DNA of 64,000 nucleotides from Bugula neritina (Eukaryota; Bryozoa; Gymnolaemata; Cheilostomatida; Bugulidae): NCBI GenBank assembly GCA_964035545.1, contig OZ037770.1, positions 1,756,001 to 1,820,000 of the forward strand, read 5' to 3'. Shown piece by piece: positions 29,757 to 45,599 of this stretch (position 1 is its first letter; each line of letters starts with the position of its first letter). The notes under the pieces were generated by a model. It saw only the letters and a program-made list of their open reading frames with translations, ran no database searches and was not told where the DNA came from. The position numbers and the translations under genes were made by a program.

Positions 29757-30015
29757 TTAGAGATTTGACAAAATTATAAAAAATTGTCTTCTATTAACTG
29801 CAAAAAATAGGTCAGCAGGTTTACTGTGAAAATAACTTATACATAGTCTATTTATAGTATGATGTGCTCTATATACCTGCTGATGCTTCCAAAGCAAATA
29901 CAGTAAATGTGATCATCAACAACAGCAACAGAGTTTTCATGTTAACAGGTGATTGGCAGGTACTTGGTAATGTCGCAGATACTGTTTACTGAGTGTCAAT
30001 TAGCTGTTCCGATGC

Positions 30016-30063
30016 TATTATATAAAGCTTGCTCAGACACATGGATTACCATTTTAGCCAATC
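30016..30063 (-). promoter_or_regulatory. Gene D promoter remnant: TATA and CCAAT boxes
   Basis: Plus-strand gccaatcaaataa (CCAAT 30058-30062) and tattatataaag near 30016-30027 keep the A-C layout. The 5' flank closely matches gene C (cactgtttactgagtgtcaa there against tactgtttactgagtgtcaa here; tgattggcaggt near the start codon). Confidence 0.55.
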
Positions 30064-30456
30064 AAATAAGAGTCTGCAAAACAAATAAACCAATCAAATT
30101 TTAGTAACAACCTGCATATCACAACATGTCACTTCAAGCACCTGCCTACAACCTGCCAGACCATTAATTGTTGATAACAAAATTAGAGTCTAAATAAAAT
30201 CCAACACATCATATAATTTTATAGTAAATATAGCGTACATATTTGCTTGATATATGTTTACTTAAACTTTAATGGGATACTTTTGAATATTTTATTGCTT
30301 TAATTTAAATTGTACAAAAAAAATCACACAAGTTTATAGTTGAATTCTAATCATAATCCTATATATAATAAACACAGCACATATATCTTTGTTTAACTGT
30401 ATTAGTTTACTGATGATTCAGATGGGAAGCTTTTGAAATTTTAATGTTTTTCTTTT

Positions 30457-33400
<2,944 letters not shown>

Positions 33401-33426
33401 CTTCCATTCCGCATAAACACCGAAAT

Positions 33427-33434
33427 ATATTTAA
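33427..33434 (+). promoter_or_regulatory. TATA-like element of gene F
   Basis: aaatatatttaag lies about 70 bp upstream of the gene F start codon. Confidence 0.4.
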
Positions 33435-33499
33435 GGGAGAATTTGAAAGATTTTAGACACAGTTTATTATTGAGCTTGCATCTAGTTTACTAAATCAAG

Positions 33500-34718
33500 A
33501 TGAAGGTTGTATATTTGGTATTACTTGTGGCTTTCTTGACAGCTAACCTCTTTTCAACATCTTCCTTTGCAGGTAAAAGTAACACACGCTTTTATTATCA
33601 TACCTTTAAGGTGTTCTTAAAGTACTGATAGCTATTAATTATAATTTTAAGCTCTCAATAGAAGTTTTTTAATAATCATGCTTAAATCTCCAAACTTCGT
33701 GTCGCAGATAAAAATTAGTTCAAAATTTCTATTAATTTTCTTTATGACTTTTACTTTAAAACAAGACTTGAAATCACTTTACTTTCCACCTTTTCAAAAT
33801 GCAGTACATATAGGTAGGGTATATTGAAATTTGATTATTTTTGCCTTATCTATGTTATGTATTGATATTGAATAACTGCTTTTGTTGGTAGGTATTACTG
33901 GTGAACTTTCTTTTAAGAATCAAACGGCATTGACTCGTGCAAAAAAGTCGACGATTGCTAGAGTGTTTTGGCTACAACGCTTGGGATGGTGTAGGTTTCA
34001 CAATTAAACTCTTTTTTACACAATGGAATTTATTTTGCTTTATAATATAAATATATTATGTTATTGCATTTACAGTATATATATGGTTATACACTCGTGG
34101 ATTTAAATTATATTATTTTTATTACATTTCAATATGCATATTTTATATATTATATTACACATATAAAATATTTATATGTTTTATAGACAGCGCGCTTAGG
34201 GCCAGACCCGAGTTGAATCACTACGAAGGCAAACGTGTAAGTATATTATAAGATATTTATTTCACTGTAGTGATTTTACCAAAAGTTAGAATTGTGTTTC
34301 ACAGATCAGAGTGAGCCAAACTGTTTTTGAAACATAATAATTTTTAATTCATTATAAATGCGAACTTCTGCTGCTATTGTTATATAGATCTATAAACACA
34401 AGTTTTAATTTTACCGTGGGAGAGCCAACTGAACACGGATTAAATTTTTTATTAGTTCTAAGCTGTGAATAAAAGCGCTTAAACAGTTTCATTGTTTTAA
34501 AACCAGAATTGTTTTGTATATAATGGTTGTTTAGGCTCTCTTTGATAGAATATATACGGAGCTTGACCATATAGAGAAGAGAGAGGAGGCAATTCTTAAA
34601 CATTAGTTTGCATGTACTGAAATATTGCATTTATGACTGACTGTAAAAGATTAAAATAGGCAAACAAATATTATTTATTATTTTGTAGACTCACTTCCGG
34701 TTTGAAGATCTGGGTTGA
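33500..34718 (+). CDS. Gene F: short secreted, cysteine-free, probably amidated peptide precursor
   Basis: Four exons: 33500-33572, 33892-33990, 34187-34236 and 34689-34718 (TGA). Phases are 1, 1, 0 and the product is 83 residues. Exon 1 is 73 nt, as in genes A-C, and encodes a signal peptide (MKVVYLVLLVAFLTANLF..SSFA). There is no cysteine after it. Processing signals are RAKK in exon 2 and GKR at the very end of exon 3, which would leave an amidated C terminus. Exon 4 encodes only nine residues and ends in Gly, a second amidation donor. This layout is that of a neuropeptide or amidated antimicrobial precursor, but I do not recognise the family. TATA-like tatattta is at 33427-33434; AATAAA at 34822 and 34832. 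Splice sites fit, but no homologue is known to me, so the model is moderate. Confidence 0.6.
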
Positions 34719-34821
34719 TTGAAGACTTGGAGAATGGTTAGGAAAATTGACTTGGAATTTGAATGTTATGTCATATCTTCTATATATATATATAAAACTG
34801 TTACCTGTGCTTCTAATTGTT

Positions 34822-34837
34822 AATAAATTACAATAAA
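34822..34837 (+). terminator. Poly(A) signals of gene F
   Basis: Two AATAAA hexamers at 34822-34827 and 34832-34837, 104-119 bp after the stop. The gene E signal on the other strand is only 66 bp away. Confidence 0.6.
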
Positions 34838-34902
34838 GGAGAAATTTGAAAATATTATATTTTTAAGTTGGTTTTGAATATTGATTCTGCAAAACAAGTG
34901 AA

Positions 34903-34908
34903 TTTATT
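34903..34908 (-). terminator. Poly(A) signal of gene E
   Basis: Plus-strand tttatt reads AATAAA on the minus strand, 133 bp after the gene E stop codon. Confidence 0.55.
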
Positions 34909-35040
34909 ATATAATTCAAATTTTCAAAAATAGGGTTTTGTTAAATATATTTCACTTTTAATTAACAGCAATTTATAGAAGTGTTGATAAATAATGTATT
35001 CTAACGACACATAAATAGAAGACAGGTTGATTATTATAAC

Positions 35041-36266
35041 TTATAAAGAAGTATCAGCTGCACCATTTCTATAAGCCTCCAATCTCTGTGCATATGTCAC
35101 TCTTCTACAAAAAAGTATATTTATAATCTCCAAAAACTTGACTTAAAGAATATAATTTTAAAACCCAAAAAAGTGTTGAGCAAAAATTTCTTCTATATGC
35201 TCTAAAATATTTTGATACAAGTTGGATTTATGGTTAACATGCAGCTACTTCAAATGACTATTGTAATAAAAAGGAATATTGCTAGTTTAATGACTTAACA
35301 TTTTTCAATTAAATTGGCAATAATAAACATTAGAAAAATACTGAAGCTAAACAAATTGGTTCTACACTGATTATAAAACTGAATATGCTGTACATACTAC
35401 CATACACAAAATAAGTTTTACATCTTCCTAACATTAGCCAAGGACCCTAAAGTAATTTCATACATGCCAAGTTTCTCGAAACAAAAAATTTTTCCTAATC
35501 AAAATTTAGCTTATTTCATCTAAAAAAATTATCCAAGCTCTCTTGCATTCTTCAGAGAACATAATTATGTTAGTAGAAAAAATTGAGAGTATATATATAT
35601 ATATATAAATGTATGTAAGAATATTTGAATTTTAAAAGTACATGAATCAATATTATATTTAAAACATGTTAAGAATGACGTTAATTCTTAGACATACTGC
35701 AGCATAACTACTGCATAATAACTGCTTACCCTGAACCCCATGGGCGAAAGCAAATACCACCAAAGCAGCCGCGTGGGAAACAGCAATTTCTATTGGTGTG
35801 GCATTTTCCTACAACACAACAAAGTTGGTGATACAAGTTTTCAATAAATCAGAATAATGAGACTTTCAGATAAGTTCATTTTTTCATTATTCATCAATTC
35901 TTGTAAGATTTAAAACTTTTTTAGCTTCATGAATTAAGAATGAATCAGTTTATATGGTAATTTTTAGCAAAGTTTTAATTTTAGAAGTACGCCACTGTGC
36001 GCCTTCACCTATATTTGCCAGAAAATTACGTCATTTTTTTACAACAAATAAATTTTAGAAGCACCATTCAATCAGGAAATGGCCGAGAAAGGTGAAAAAG
36101 AGTTGTGACTGCATGCAAACTTACATGCAGTAAAATAACATGTGTGTGTGTGAGTGTTTGTGTGTGAGTGTTTGTGTGTGAGTGTGTGTGTGTGTGTGTG
36201 TGCGTGTGTGTGCGTGCGTACGTGTGTGTATGTGTGAGTGTGTGTATGTGTGTGTGAGTGTATGTG

Positions 36267-36317
<51 letters not shown>

Positions 36318-38012
36318 GTGTGTGCGTGCATGTGTGTGTGAGTGTGTGTGCGTTCGCGTGTGCGTATGCAGTGTGCAGTGTGCAGTGTGTTTGTTCTTGT
36401 GTGTTTAAAGAACAATTTGCTAGAACTCCTCACTTCACATAAAAGCAAGCATATAACTGTAACGTTACGTACTGAACCATCCCTGGCAGTGAGTTCCATA
36501 GTCTTCCAAATTCATTGCTATAATCTCCCTAAAACAGACAGTTATATAATTACTCAATTGCCATGAAAGTCAAAAACTAAATCTATTCTGTAAATTTGTA
36601 TGCAAACTATAGTTTTGATTGCATATGGTGAGTCTATGGCATTCCAGTTATTGCATGTTTATACAGGACACAATAGAAGAATGTGCACTGTATTTGCATA
36701 TAAATTATAAATCATATAAGAATTGTTTTGGCAATATTGCAAAATTGTACTACTTAAAATTTAGTATATTAAAACTGTTTAGAAAATATTTACTTTTGAT
36801 TTAAATTAGGAGAACAAGTTTGATAATTTTACTTAGGCAGCAATTACACCAGCATAAGTTCGCAATCTTCAGTGCCAAAAAACTTCTAAAGAATTATGCT
36901 CCACACTTTATTATTTCAAAAAGTTTACTATGATACATACATATGCTTCCTATATATACTAATTCATTGCTCTTTACTTACAGTCGTTCCCGTGGGACTC
37001 CTCGGGATCTGTAATATTTCAGTCTTTCTACAACACAAATCATTTATGTTTTGAAAGCTGAAATGCTCTTTTATTTTCATCAAATTGACACTTTTAATAA
37101 TGTAACACAAAGAAATCAATAATAACAGCTTGCCTATAACTAAATATAATAGTTTCTATCCATAAAGCAAATTATGGAGAGAACAATAGCTGTTAAGAAG
37201 TTTTTTGCCCACAAAAAGTGAAAAACCATGAATTTATGTGTTTGTTGACAACAGAGTTAATATGTTGTGTATGCACACAACATATAAATCCTATTTGAGC
37301 TACCTGAATAACGAAAGGTGATCTTGTCAAAACCAATTGCTGTATAATACAAGAGATTGACAACGTCAACTACCTTATTTTATTTTTAGGTAGACACAGT
37401 TTTAGGGTGCTAATAAATTATTATAAGCAATCTAATTCTTCAGCAAAATATATTTTATTATTTTAATATTTAGTATATTATTGTAATATGTATTCTGTTT
37501 AGCTCTCAGCTCTTATCTTTTACATAACCATTTAAGGTTTTACTTCATTTTGAAAAAAAAATTATTATATATTAATTCCTTATACAGTTATTTTTTTAAA
37601 AAGTTTCAATAATGTTATGAATAAATTTCTATATTTTTTCAGCTCAAATAAGTTTAATAATAAAATGAGTAAATGCAAGCAAAATTAAAAGTTCAAGTTG
37701 AACTTTAAATAACCCATAAGAGAAAAGGATTTAAAGTAATGTTTGATTAATGGAGATATCTGTCATTTTGAGAGGCGCAATTAACTTATATACAAGACTC
37801 ATTATGTTAAACACAAAAACAGCTATCTCTCCTAAATTTGTGTTAACTATAACTGTAAACATTTATATATTATGCTGTAGACAGTAAAAGTCTTTATTAA
37901 AACTGGTTGTTGATGTTTGCTTACCATGAATCCGCTGTGGGGACAACTTCTGTCTCGCCAGAGTGTAGACTAGGATAGCCAGCAGAAGGAGTATCTGAAA
38001 GACTTTCTTCAT
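35041..38012 (-). CDS. Gene E: secreted six-cysteine knot (ICK-type) peptide precursor
   Basis: Five exons: 38012-37925, 37027-36982, 36528-36473, 35808-35730 and 35104-35041 (TAA). Phases are 1, 2, 1, 2. Exon 1 encodes a signal peptide (MKKVFQILLLLAILVYTLA). Exon 2 is basic, with several Arg-Xaa-Arg sites. Exon 3 ends shortly after cysteine I. Exon 4 begins R-K-C and holds the other five cysteines. Exon 5 adds a 20-residue cysteine-free tail. The spacing is C-x6-C-x5-CC-x4-C-x4-C, the classical six-cysteine inhibitor cystine knot. Exon 3 (acceptor ctgtctgttttag, donor ttca|gtacgt) was chosen because joining exon 2 directly to exon 4 gives a stop after four codons, while exon 3 restores frame and supplies cysteine I at the right distance. 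TATATAAAA on the minus strand is near 38115. Target unknown. Confidence 0.7.
36138..36392. repeat. (GT)n-rich tract in gene E intron 3
   Basis: About 250 bp of GT with gagtg, gcgtg and tatg variants, between the exons at 36528-36473 and 35808-35730. Confidence 0.9.
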
Positions 38013-38106
38013 CTTGTGCTGTGGTAATAAGAATGAAACTTAACTGAGTTGCTACAATATATGTGCTAGTGTAAAGGGTGAATGATTCCTTCCTTTCTTC
38101 AGCAGC

Positions 38107-38115
38107 TTTTATATA
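38107..38115 (-). promoter_or_regulatory. TATA box of gene E
   Basis: Plus-strand ttttatata reads TATATAAAA on the minus strand, about 95 bp upstream of the start codon. The CCAAT motif of genes A-D is not seen here. Confidence 0.5.
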
Positions 38116-38119
38116 ATCC

Positions 38120-38848
38120 GCAACAATAGAAAGTGAACTAAATGGTCAATTATTAAACATAGACACATGTAATTAAACACGACTATTAAGATTTTTGAGA
38201 ATGTTAATTGTGCTGTTGTTAGAATAATTGTTGTTTATCCCAAATTTATTTTATTGGACAGGAAACTATAGATGACTATTTAAAGACCTGTATTTTAAAA
38301 TATATAAAGAAAATATCTGATAAGAAATTGTTGAGTACCACATCCTCAGTGGCTACCAGCCACTCTTACTGCAAGATGAACAGAGGAAATTGAAACTAGA
38401 CCAACATACATGAAATAGAGTGCAATAGTAATACAAAAGGGTCCAGCAATAGGTTTGCAAAGCTCTTATATGAAACTAATATTAAATGACTGTTAAACCC
38501 AATAATATATGTAATTGCCAACAACGACAATTACAATTAAATATAATATTTATAATAATTAACCACTATCATTTTAGGACAAAATGTATTATAGGACAAT
38601 AAATTTTTACTGCAAGTTATTTTAGCATTTATATAGTACGCTAGTTTATTTTGCGTTTTGAAAAATGCAAACAGAATAATATAGAATCTAGAAATTGTAA
38701 ACTTTACATATATCACACAAAACCTATATACTGATATAATGATATGTTCCTAAATACTTCATTATACTTGTAATAACCGTAAAACATTTAGCAAAATCGA
38801 AGCTTTTCAAGGATAGTACTGCCGTATAAAACTATATCACAATGGAAT
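38120..38848. other. Intergenic upstream of gene E
   Basis: AT-rich sequence; nothing recognisable. Confidence 0.4.
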
Positions 38849-39017
38849 TTATATGTATGTTGATAAATGATGCAACTATAAATAAACATACACGTGATAA
38901 CTGATTCACTAACATAAGGAAAGGCAGCAAAAAATTGTTATCAATGATAAATCAAAAGCTGACATCACAAGAGTAAATATAAACATGTTTACTTATTAAC
39001 AAACACGAGACAGAAAT
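38849..39017. repeat. Dispersed repeat family 2, copy 2
   Basis: Counterpart of 2946-3117, in the same orientation. It shares tttatatgtatgttgataaat, aaggaaaggcagc and aaatcaaaagctgacatcac. Confidence 0.65.
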
Positions 39018-39039
39018 ACTTTAATTAACTGTTTTTGGT

Positions 39040-39560
39040 GGCAAAAATATGCTATTTTTCCCACCTATTCTTACCTATCTCCGCATTGTCCTGTTCGGGC
39101 AGTGGATGGCTGCCGGAGGCCTAGCTCAATTAAGCTTCCCTACTTAGCCCTGTCTTGAGTGTCCTTTTTGTTGATAGAACAGGATTGGAGGTATTTTTGA
39201 TAGTATCATGCAACCTGTGCTTTGGGCATCCCGGGTTTCTCTTTCCTGCAACTTTCATCTCATGCACTCGTCTGATATCATCTTTTTTCTCTCTTGTGCT
39301 ATTTAAATGTAATTCCTAAGCAGTAGCAGAGCATTCTCATCTCATATACGCTCATTCTCTTTGCAAGGTAATCAGTCACTGACCATGTTTCTGCCCGTAT
39401 AGTAGCACCAGTCTCATTACTGTCTTGTAAATGAGGACCTTGAGTCTCTTTGGAATTTTCTGGTCACACAAGATCCCCGTCAGCTCCCTCCATTCCCAGG
39501 CTCTGCCAATACGCACTTGCACCTTTGTCCTGCATTCTTCCTCATGGTGGATATGCAACT
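39040..39560 (-). mobile_element. Decayed LINE reverse-transcriptase C-terminal fragment
   Basis: Minus frame 39558-39376 reads RIGRAWEWRELTGILCDQKI, PKRLKVLIYKTVMRLVLLYG, a block typical of RTE/CR1-like LINE ORF2 C-termini. Downstream on the same strand, HEMKVAGKRNPGCPKHR resembles the usual RPKKRW block of these proteins. Frames are broken by stops, so it is a remnant. Confidence 0.65.
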
Positions 39561-39587
39561 ATACCGCACTAAATTTCCGACATAGTG

Positions 39588-40060
39588 AGCAGAAGTGATA
39601 GCGAAGCAACTCACAGATTATCATTGATTTCCATATAATATAGCAGTTCAGGATCCCTCATTAAATATTATTCCCTGTGCTCACTTTGCCATCTGGTCCT
39701 TTCTTTTTTTTTCATGCAATTACGCTTGAGACTAAAATATATATTTTAGGAAGCAGTCGTGGTATAAGATTTAGAAGGCTTGCTTAACAAGCACCAAGTC
39801 ATACGTTTGAAAGTGATAGCAAAACAACTCACATGTTCAAAAGCAGATTACTATTATTGATTCCCGTATAGCAGTTGTAGACCATATTAACTGATTGTAG
39901 AGCAGTTCTCATTGAGTATTATTCCTTGAGCTTACCTTGCCATCCCATCTGGTCTTTTCTTTTTTTTCTCCGTAAAATTATACACTTGAGATCACAATAT
40001 ATACTTTAGGAAGCGGTCGTGTAGTTTAAGATTTAGAGGTCTTGCTTACCAAGCACCAAT
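39588..40060. repeat. Two-copy tandem duplication of about 240 bp
   Basis: gtgatagc(g/a)aa(g)caactcac, tattgattcc-like, cattaaatattattcc/cattgagtattattcc and aggaagc(a/g)gtcgtg recur in the same order in 39588-39830 and 39815-40060. Each unit ends in a SINE head. Confidence 0.55.
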
Positions 40061-40195
40061 TAGTCATGGGTTTGGAGCTGGCGAAGGCTATTGGTGATGT
40101 TTCAAAGAACATTCAATCATATTTAATCCTGTGGGTCATCTGAATAATTCTTAGCCCGCTTTTACACTTCAAAACTATAAACTTGCATCATGGCT
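40009..40195 (+). mobile_element. SINE copy, degenerate
   Basis: aagcggtcgtgtagtttaag, gtcttgcttaccaagcacc, gtcatgggtttgg, ttggtgatgtttc, acattcaatcat and aaactataaacttgc follow the 14117 element order. A head-only copy is at 39751-39815. Confidence 0.6.
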
Positions 40196-40199
40196 TTTT

Positions 40200-41045
40200 A
40201 TTCGAATATATACTATTTCATACTTTATTAGTTTTTACAAATCCCATAATACTTTAAGATAAGTGTAGCGTCGCCACTAACTATAGAGGAGTTGTACTGG
40301 TGTTGGTTTTCGTAACTTTATTTTTACATATTCCAACTGCCGTAAGAAACTATAAAAGTAGGTTAATATATACAATTATAATAGGTTTTTAAAACACAAC
40401 AAACAAAAATTATTTATGACATTGTAAAGTATTCAAACATATATGCAGATTTTAGATTAATCACCTCTTGCCTTCTTTTAGTGGCTAGCTAGGGTGAGTT
40501 TGACTCTAGGAAATGACATTGTAGGTCTACTAAAAATATTAAAGTTTATAAGAAAAATGACAACAAATGATAACTGCCATAGACAAGGTTATTTAATTAT
40601 CAGTTAAGACAAGTAATGATGCATGTATCACATAAACAAAGATTTAACTTGTATTCAATGTTGACTTGAATTAGTAGTTGCAGTGAATTACTGTTATGAG
40701 TAAAAGTAAAACTTTAAGTTACAAATTAGGGTTTTATCCTGTGACAATCTGATCAATAACTGGAGAGCCTGTCTTAAGAATTTGTAATTTTATGAGAAAT
40801 CTATTATAAAGTAAACACATAGCCATAAATTTTATCATGCACCGACCACACTGGTATTTCAAACTTGTTAAACTCCTAAACATGTTAAATAAATTAAATA
40901 TTTATTATTAAGTTGAAATAGATAAACAATACTTAAGGAAAGCTTCAAATAATACAAATACTGAAAAACAAAACTAATCTGTGCCTCTTTAAGTTAATTC
41001 CAATTCAAATTCATTTATATTTTGCTAATTATATCATCAATATTT
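40200..41045. other. Intergenic
   Basis: AT-rich with no gene or repeat recognised. Confidence 0.4.
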
Positions 41046-41380
41046 GTTGTTACTTATGCGATGGAACGTGCATTGCTAGCGCGCTACTATTCTACTAACT
41101 GTAGGGTCAACGTCTGCACTGAAACATCCGGGCTGCCAAGACGTAACGCCACAGCCAATGGGCAAGGGCGTGCTGTTATCTAATTAATGAATTGACAACT
41201 ATTGCAGTCGTTACGTTGCGTATATAGGCAAGAATCACGTGATGTGATCATCTATTTGAGTAGAACGTTGCGCTAAACACAACGTTGAATGCTTAATAAA
41301 CTGTTGAATATTCATTCAGTTATGCTGCTTTTACAACTTGAAATAATGATGCTATGTGATAACTTTACAACAAGTAAGGT
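41046..41380 (+). other. Possible solo LTR or promoter-like segment
   Basis: Less AT-rich than its surroundings. It starts tgttgttac and ends near ttacaaca, with tatataggca at 41221-41230, cacgtg at 41237-41242 and AATAAA inside cttaataaactg near 41295. This order (TG, TATA, AATAAA, CA) is LTR-like, but no target duplication is visible and it differs from the gypsy LTR region at 51.8-52.0 kb. Confidence 0.3.
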
Positions 41381-41707
41381 GAACGTGTGAGTGGACTACA
41401 TAGGTTTTTTAAAATATTATTTAGTATAAAAGTATAATAATGCACACACATATATATATTGCTAATATTGATATGTCGTCTTCTCTTGATTTGAGTGGAC
41501 AGTTAATCACATACTTTCATTTTTTTATAGCTTCTTTTGCCATTGCATTGTAACTGAATAGGGGATTTAAGGAAGTTTTCAACAAAAGACATCACAAATT
41601 TTACAACATTCTAAACCTCCTGTAGAATATTTTTTTGACAAGCATCGTTAAGATTATTTTAACATGTGTACTTTGTCTTAGGGTGATTTCAAAGGTTTGT
41701 TTACCAA

Positions 41708-42049
<342 letters not shown>

Positions 42050-42322
42050 ACACTAAAAGATCATAAAACCAAGAGGATAGTGTTTCCAGGTTTTGTATAG
42101 GGTTTGTAGGATTGGTTATGTACATAAACAAAGCGACCATCCACCTGCAGTATTGAAAAACCTACCAGAAAATATAAATAAAGGACTTAGCTCACTATCC
42201 TGCAATGAGGAGGAGTTTAACACCACCAAGAAGCACTATCAAACAGTGGATATGACTATAACTTAAAATATAACCCGACACCCAAATCCAACAACAACAA
42301 TAGAAATAGAAATAGAAACATA

Positions 42323-43000
42323 TTGTGGTACAACCCACCTTTTAGTTCAACAGTAAAAACCAAGATAGGGAAAAAATTTCTTCAAATCATCGACAAATGC
42401 TTTCCACTATTCAACCAACTAAGTAAAATTTTCAATAGGAAAACCGTAAAAATTAGTTACTCATGCATGCCCAACATGAAAAATATTATTGATGGCTCGA
42501 ACCATCACAAACTTAAAACCGCACACACCCCTACTACCACTACTAAACTAAATAACACACAATGTAACTGCAAACAACCTTCCCACTGTTCACTAAATGG
42601 TAAATACTTATACAAAGACGTAATATACCAAACAACTGTAACAAGACATGACAATAATTCCAGCCATTCATACATAGGACTCTGTTCGACTACCTTCAAA
42701 ACCAGATTCAATAACCACAAAACCTCTTTCCTACATGCAGATAAAGCCAACAGCACACAACTCAGCAGACACATCTGGAATTTAAAAGACAGCAATACAA
42801 AATTCAGCTTAAAATGGAATATTTTAAAAATTTGCAAATCATACTCAAACCTAACCAACAGATGTAACCTATGCAGCTATGAAAAATATATAATTTTAAA
42901 ACAACCGGAATTATCCTCCCTCAACAAACGAAAAGAGCTTTCCACCACGTGCAGACATAAATGCAGATTTTTACTTACGCACTTAACAGACGCTAGTTAA
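42323..43000 (+). CDS. GIY-YIG endonuclease end of the Penelope-like polyprotein
   Basis: 225 codons to TAA. Begins with NPPFSSTVKTKIGKKFL, then the cysteine-rich CNCKQPSHC linker, GKYLYKDVIYQTTV, YIGLCSTTFKTRFNNHKTSF (the GIY-YIG-type YIG with its Arg and His), LSRHIWNLKDS, and RCNLCSYEKYIIL. These are the expected blocks of the Penelope endonuclease domain, which nicks DNA for target-primed integration. The upstream reading frame is broken, so a full protein cannot be made from this copy. Confidence 0.82.
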   Translation: MWYNPPFSSTVKTKIGKKFLQIIDKCFPLFNQLSKIFNRKTVKISYSCMPNMKNIIDGSNHHKLKTAHTPTTTTKLNNTQCNCKQPSHCSLNGKYLYKDVIYQTTVTRHDNNSSHSYIGLCSTTFKTRFNNHKTSFLHADKANSTQLSRHIWNLKDSNTKFSLKWNILKICKSYSNLTNRCNLCSYEKYIILKQPELSSLNKRKELSTTCRHKCRFLLTHLTDAS

Positions 43001-43065
43001 TACATTCCAGCGTAGCAATACACTAACAATGCTAATTTCAAAACAAAATCACTCAACCGTACACA

Positions 43066-43117
43066 CAACAACCTGATGATCGTAGCTTACACTACGTGAA
43101 ACAATATTGTAGTCAAT
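43066..43117 (+). ncRNA. Hammerhead-ribozyme-like motif at the Penelope-like 3' end
   Basis: CTGATGA at 43073-43079, then cgtag-cttaca-ctacg (perfect 5 bp stem II), then GAAA, then acaatattgt, a self-complementary stem III, then agtc. Penelope-like elements are known to carry type I hammerheads with very short or palindromic helix III. A convincing helix I is not visible here (only about 2 bp), so activity is doubtful. Confidence 0.4.
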
Positions 43118-43224
43118 AATATGAAGATCTAAGTTTATTTTTATATCCAAAATTGTATCAATACCAAATATAAATACTCTATTTTCGAAATATTGAGTTC
43201 TTTTGATTCATTTTTAATTATAAA

Positions 43225-45599
<2,375 letters not shown>

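Larger units (their letters stand above)
27214..29940 (-). pseudogene. Gene D: decayed cystine-knot peptide precursor
   Basis: Paralogue of B and C. Exon 1 29940-29877 encodes MKTLLLLLMITFTVFALEASA (64 nt, phase 1). Exon 2 29050-28921 is 130 nt as in gene B, phase 2, and keeps IENPNWF. Exon 3 27722-27666 keeps KRKRSL but lacks cysteine I and ends in phase 2 instead of 1. Exon 4 begins at 27434. The predicted splice gives TGA at the exon 3/4 junction. Even in the ancestral frame, cysteine IV is Tyr, the final C-x-C is Ala-Ala, and C-W-C has become C-F-C. A LINE 3' fragment and a TIR element have inserted in its introns. A truncated secreted propeptide could still be made, so calling it dead is an inference. 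Confidence 0.68.
42062..43125 (+). mobile_element. 5'-truncated Penelope-like element
   Basis: Contains the region after the reverse-transcriptase core (DHPPAVLKNLPENINKGLSS at about 42136-42195, then YNPTPKS..WYNPPF) and a complete GIY-YIG endonuclease end in the 42323-43000 frame. One base appears lost near 42245, shifting frame between HYQT and GYDYNLKY. The RT catalytic core is absent. It lies between the TA arrays at 41708-42049 and 43228-43340, and its 3' end carries a hammerhead-like motif. Confidence 0.82.

Noticed and set aside
36068-36499. 143-residue minus-strand frame with His-Thr repeats
   Set aside because: Mostly the GT tract; only the 36528-36473 segment is used, in a different frame.
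35730-37027. Direct splice of gene E exon 2 to exon 4, or an alternative acceptor inside exon 2 at ttacag
   Set aside because: The first gives a stop after four codons; the second gives TGA at the junction. The 36528-36473 exon solves both frame and cysteine spacing.
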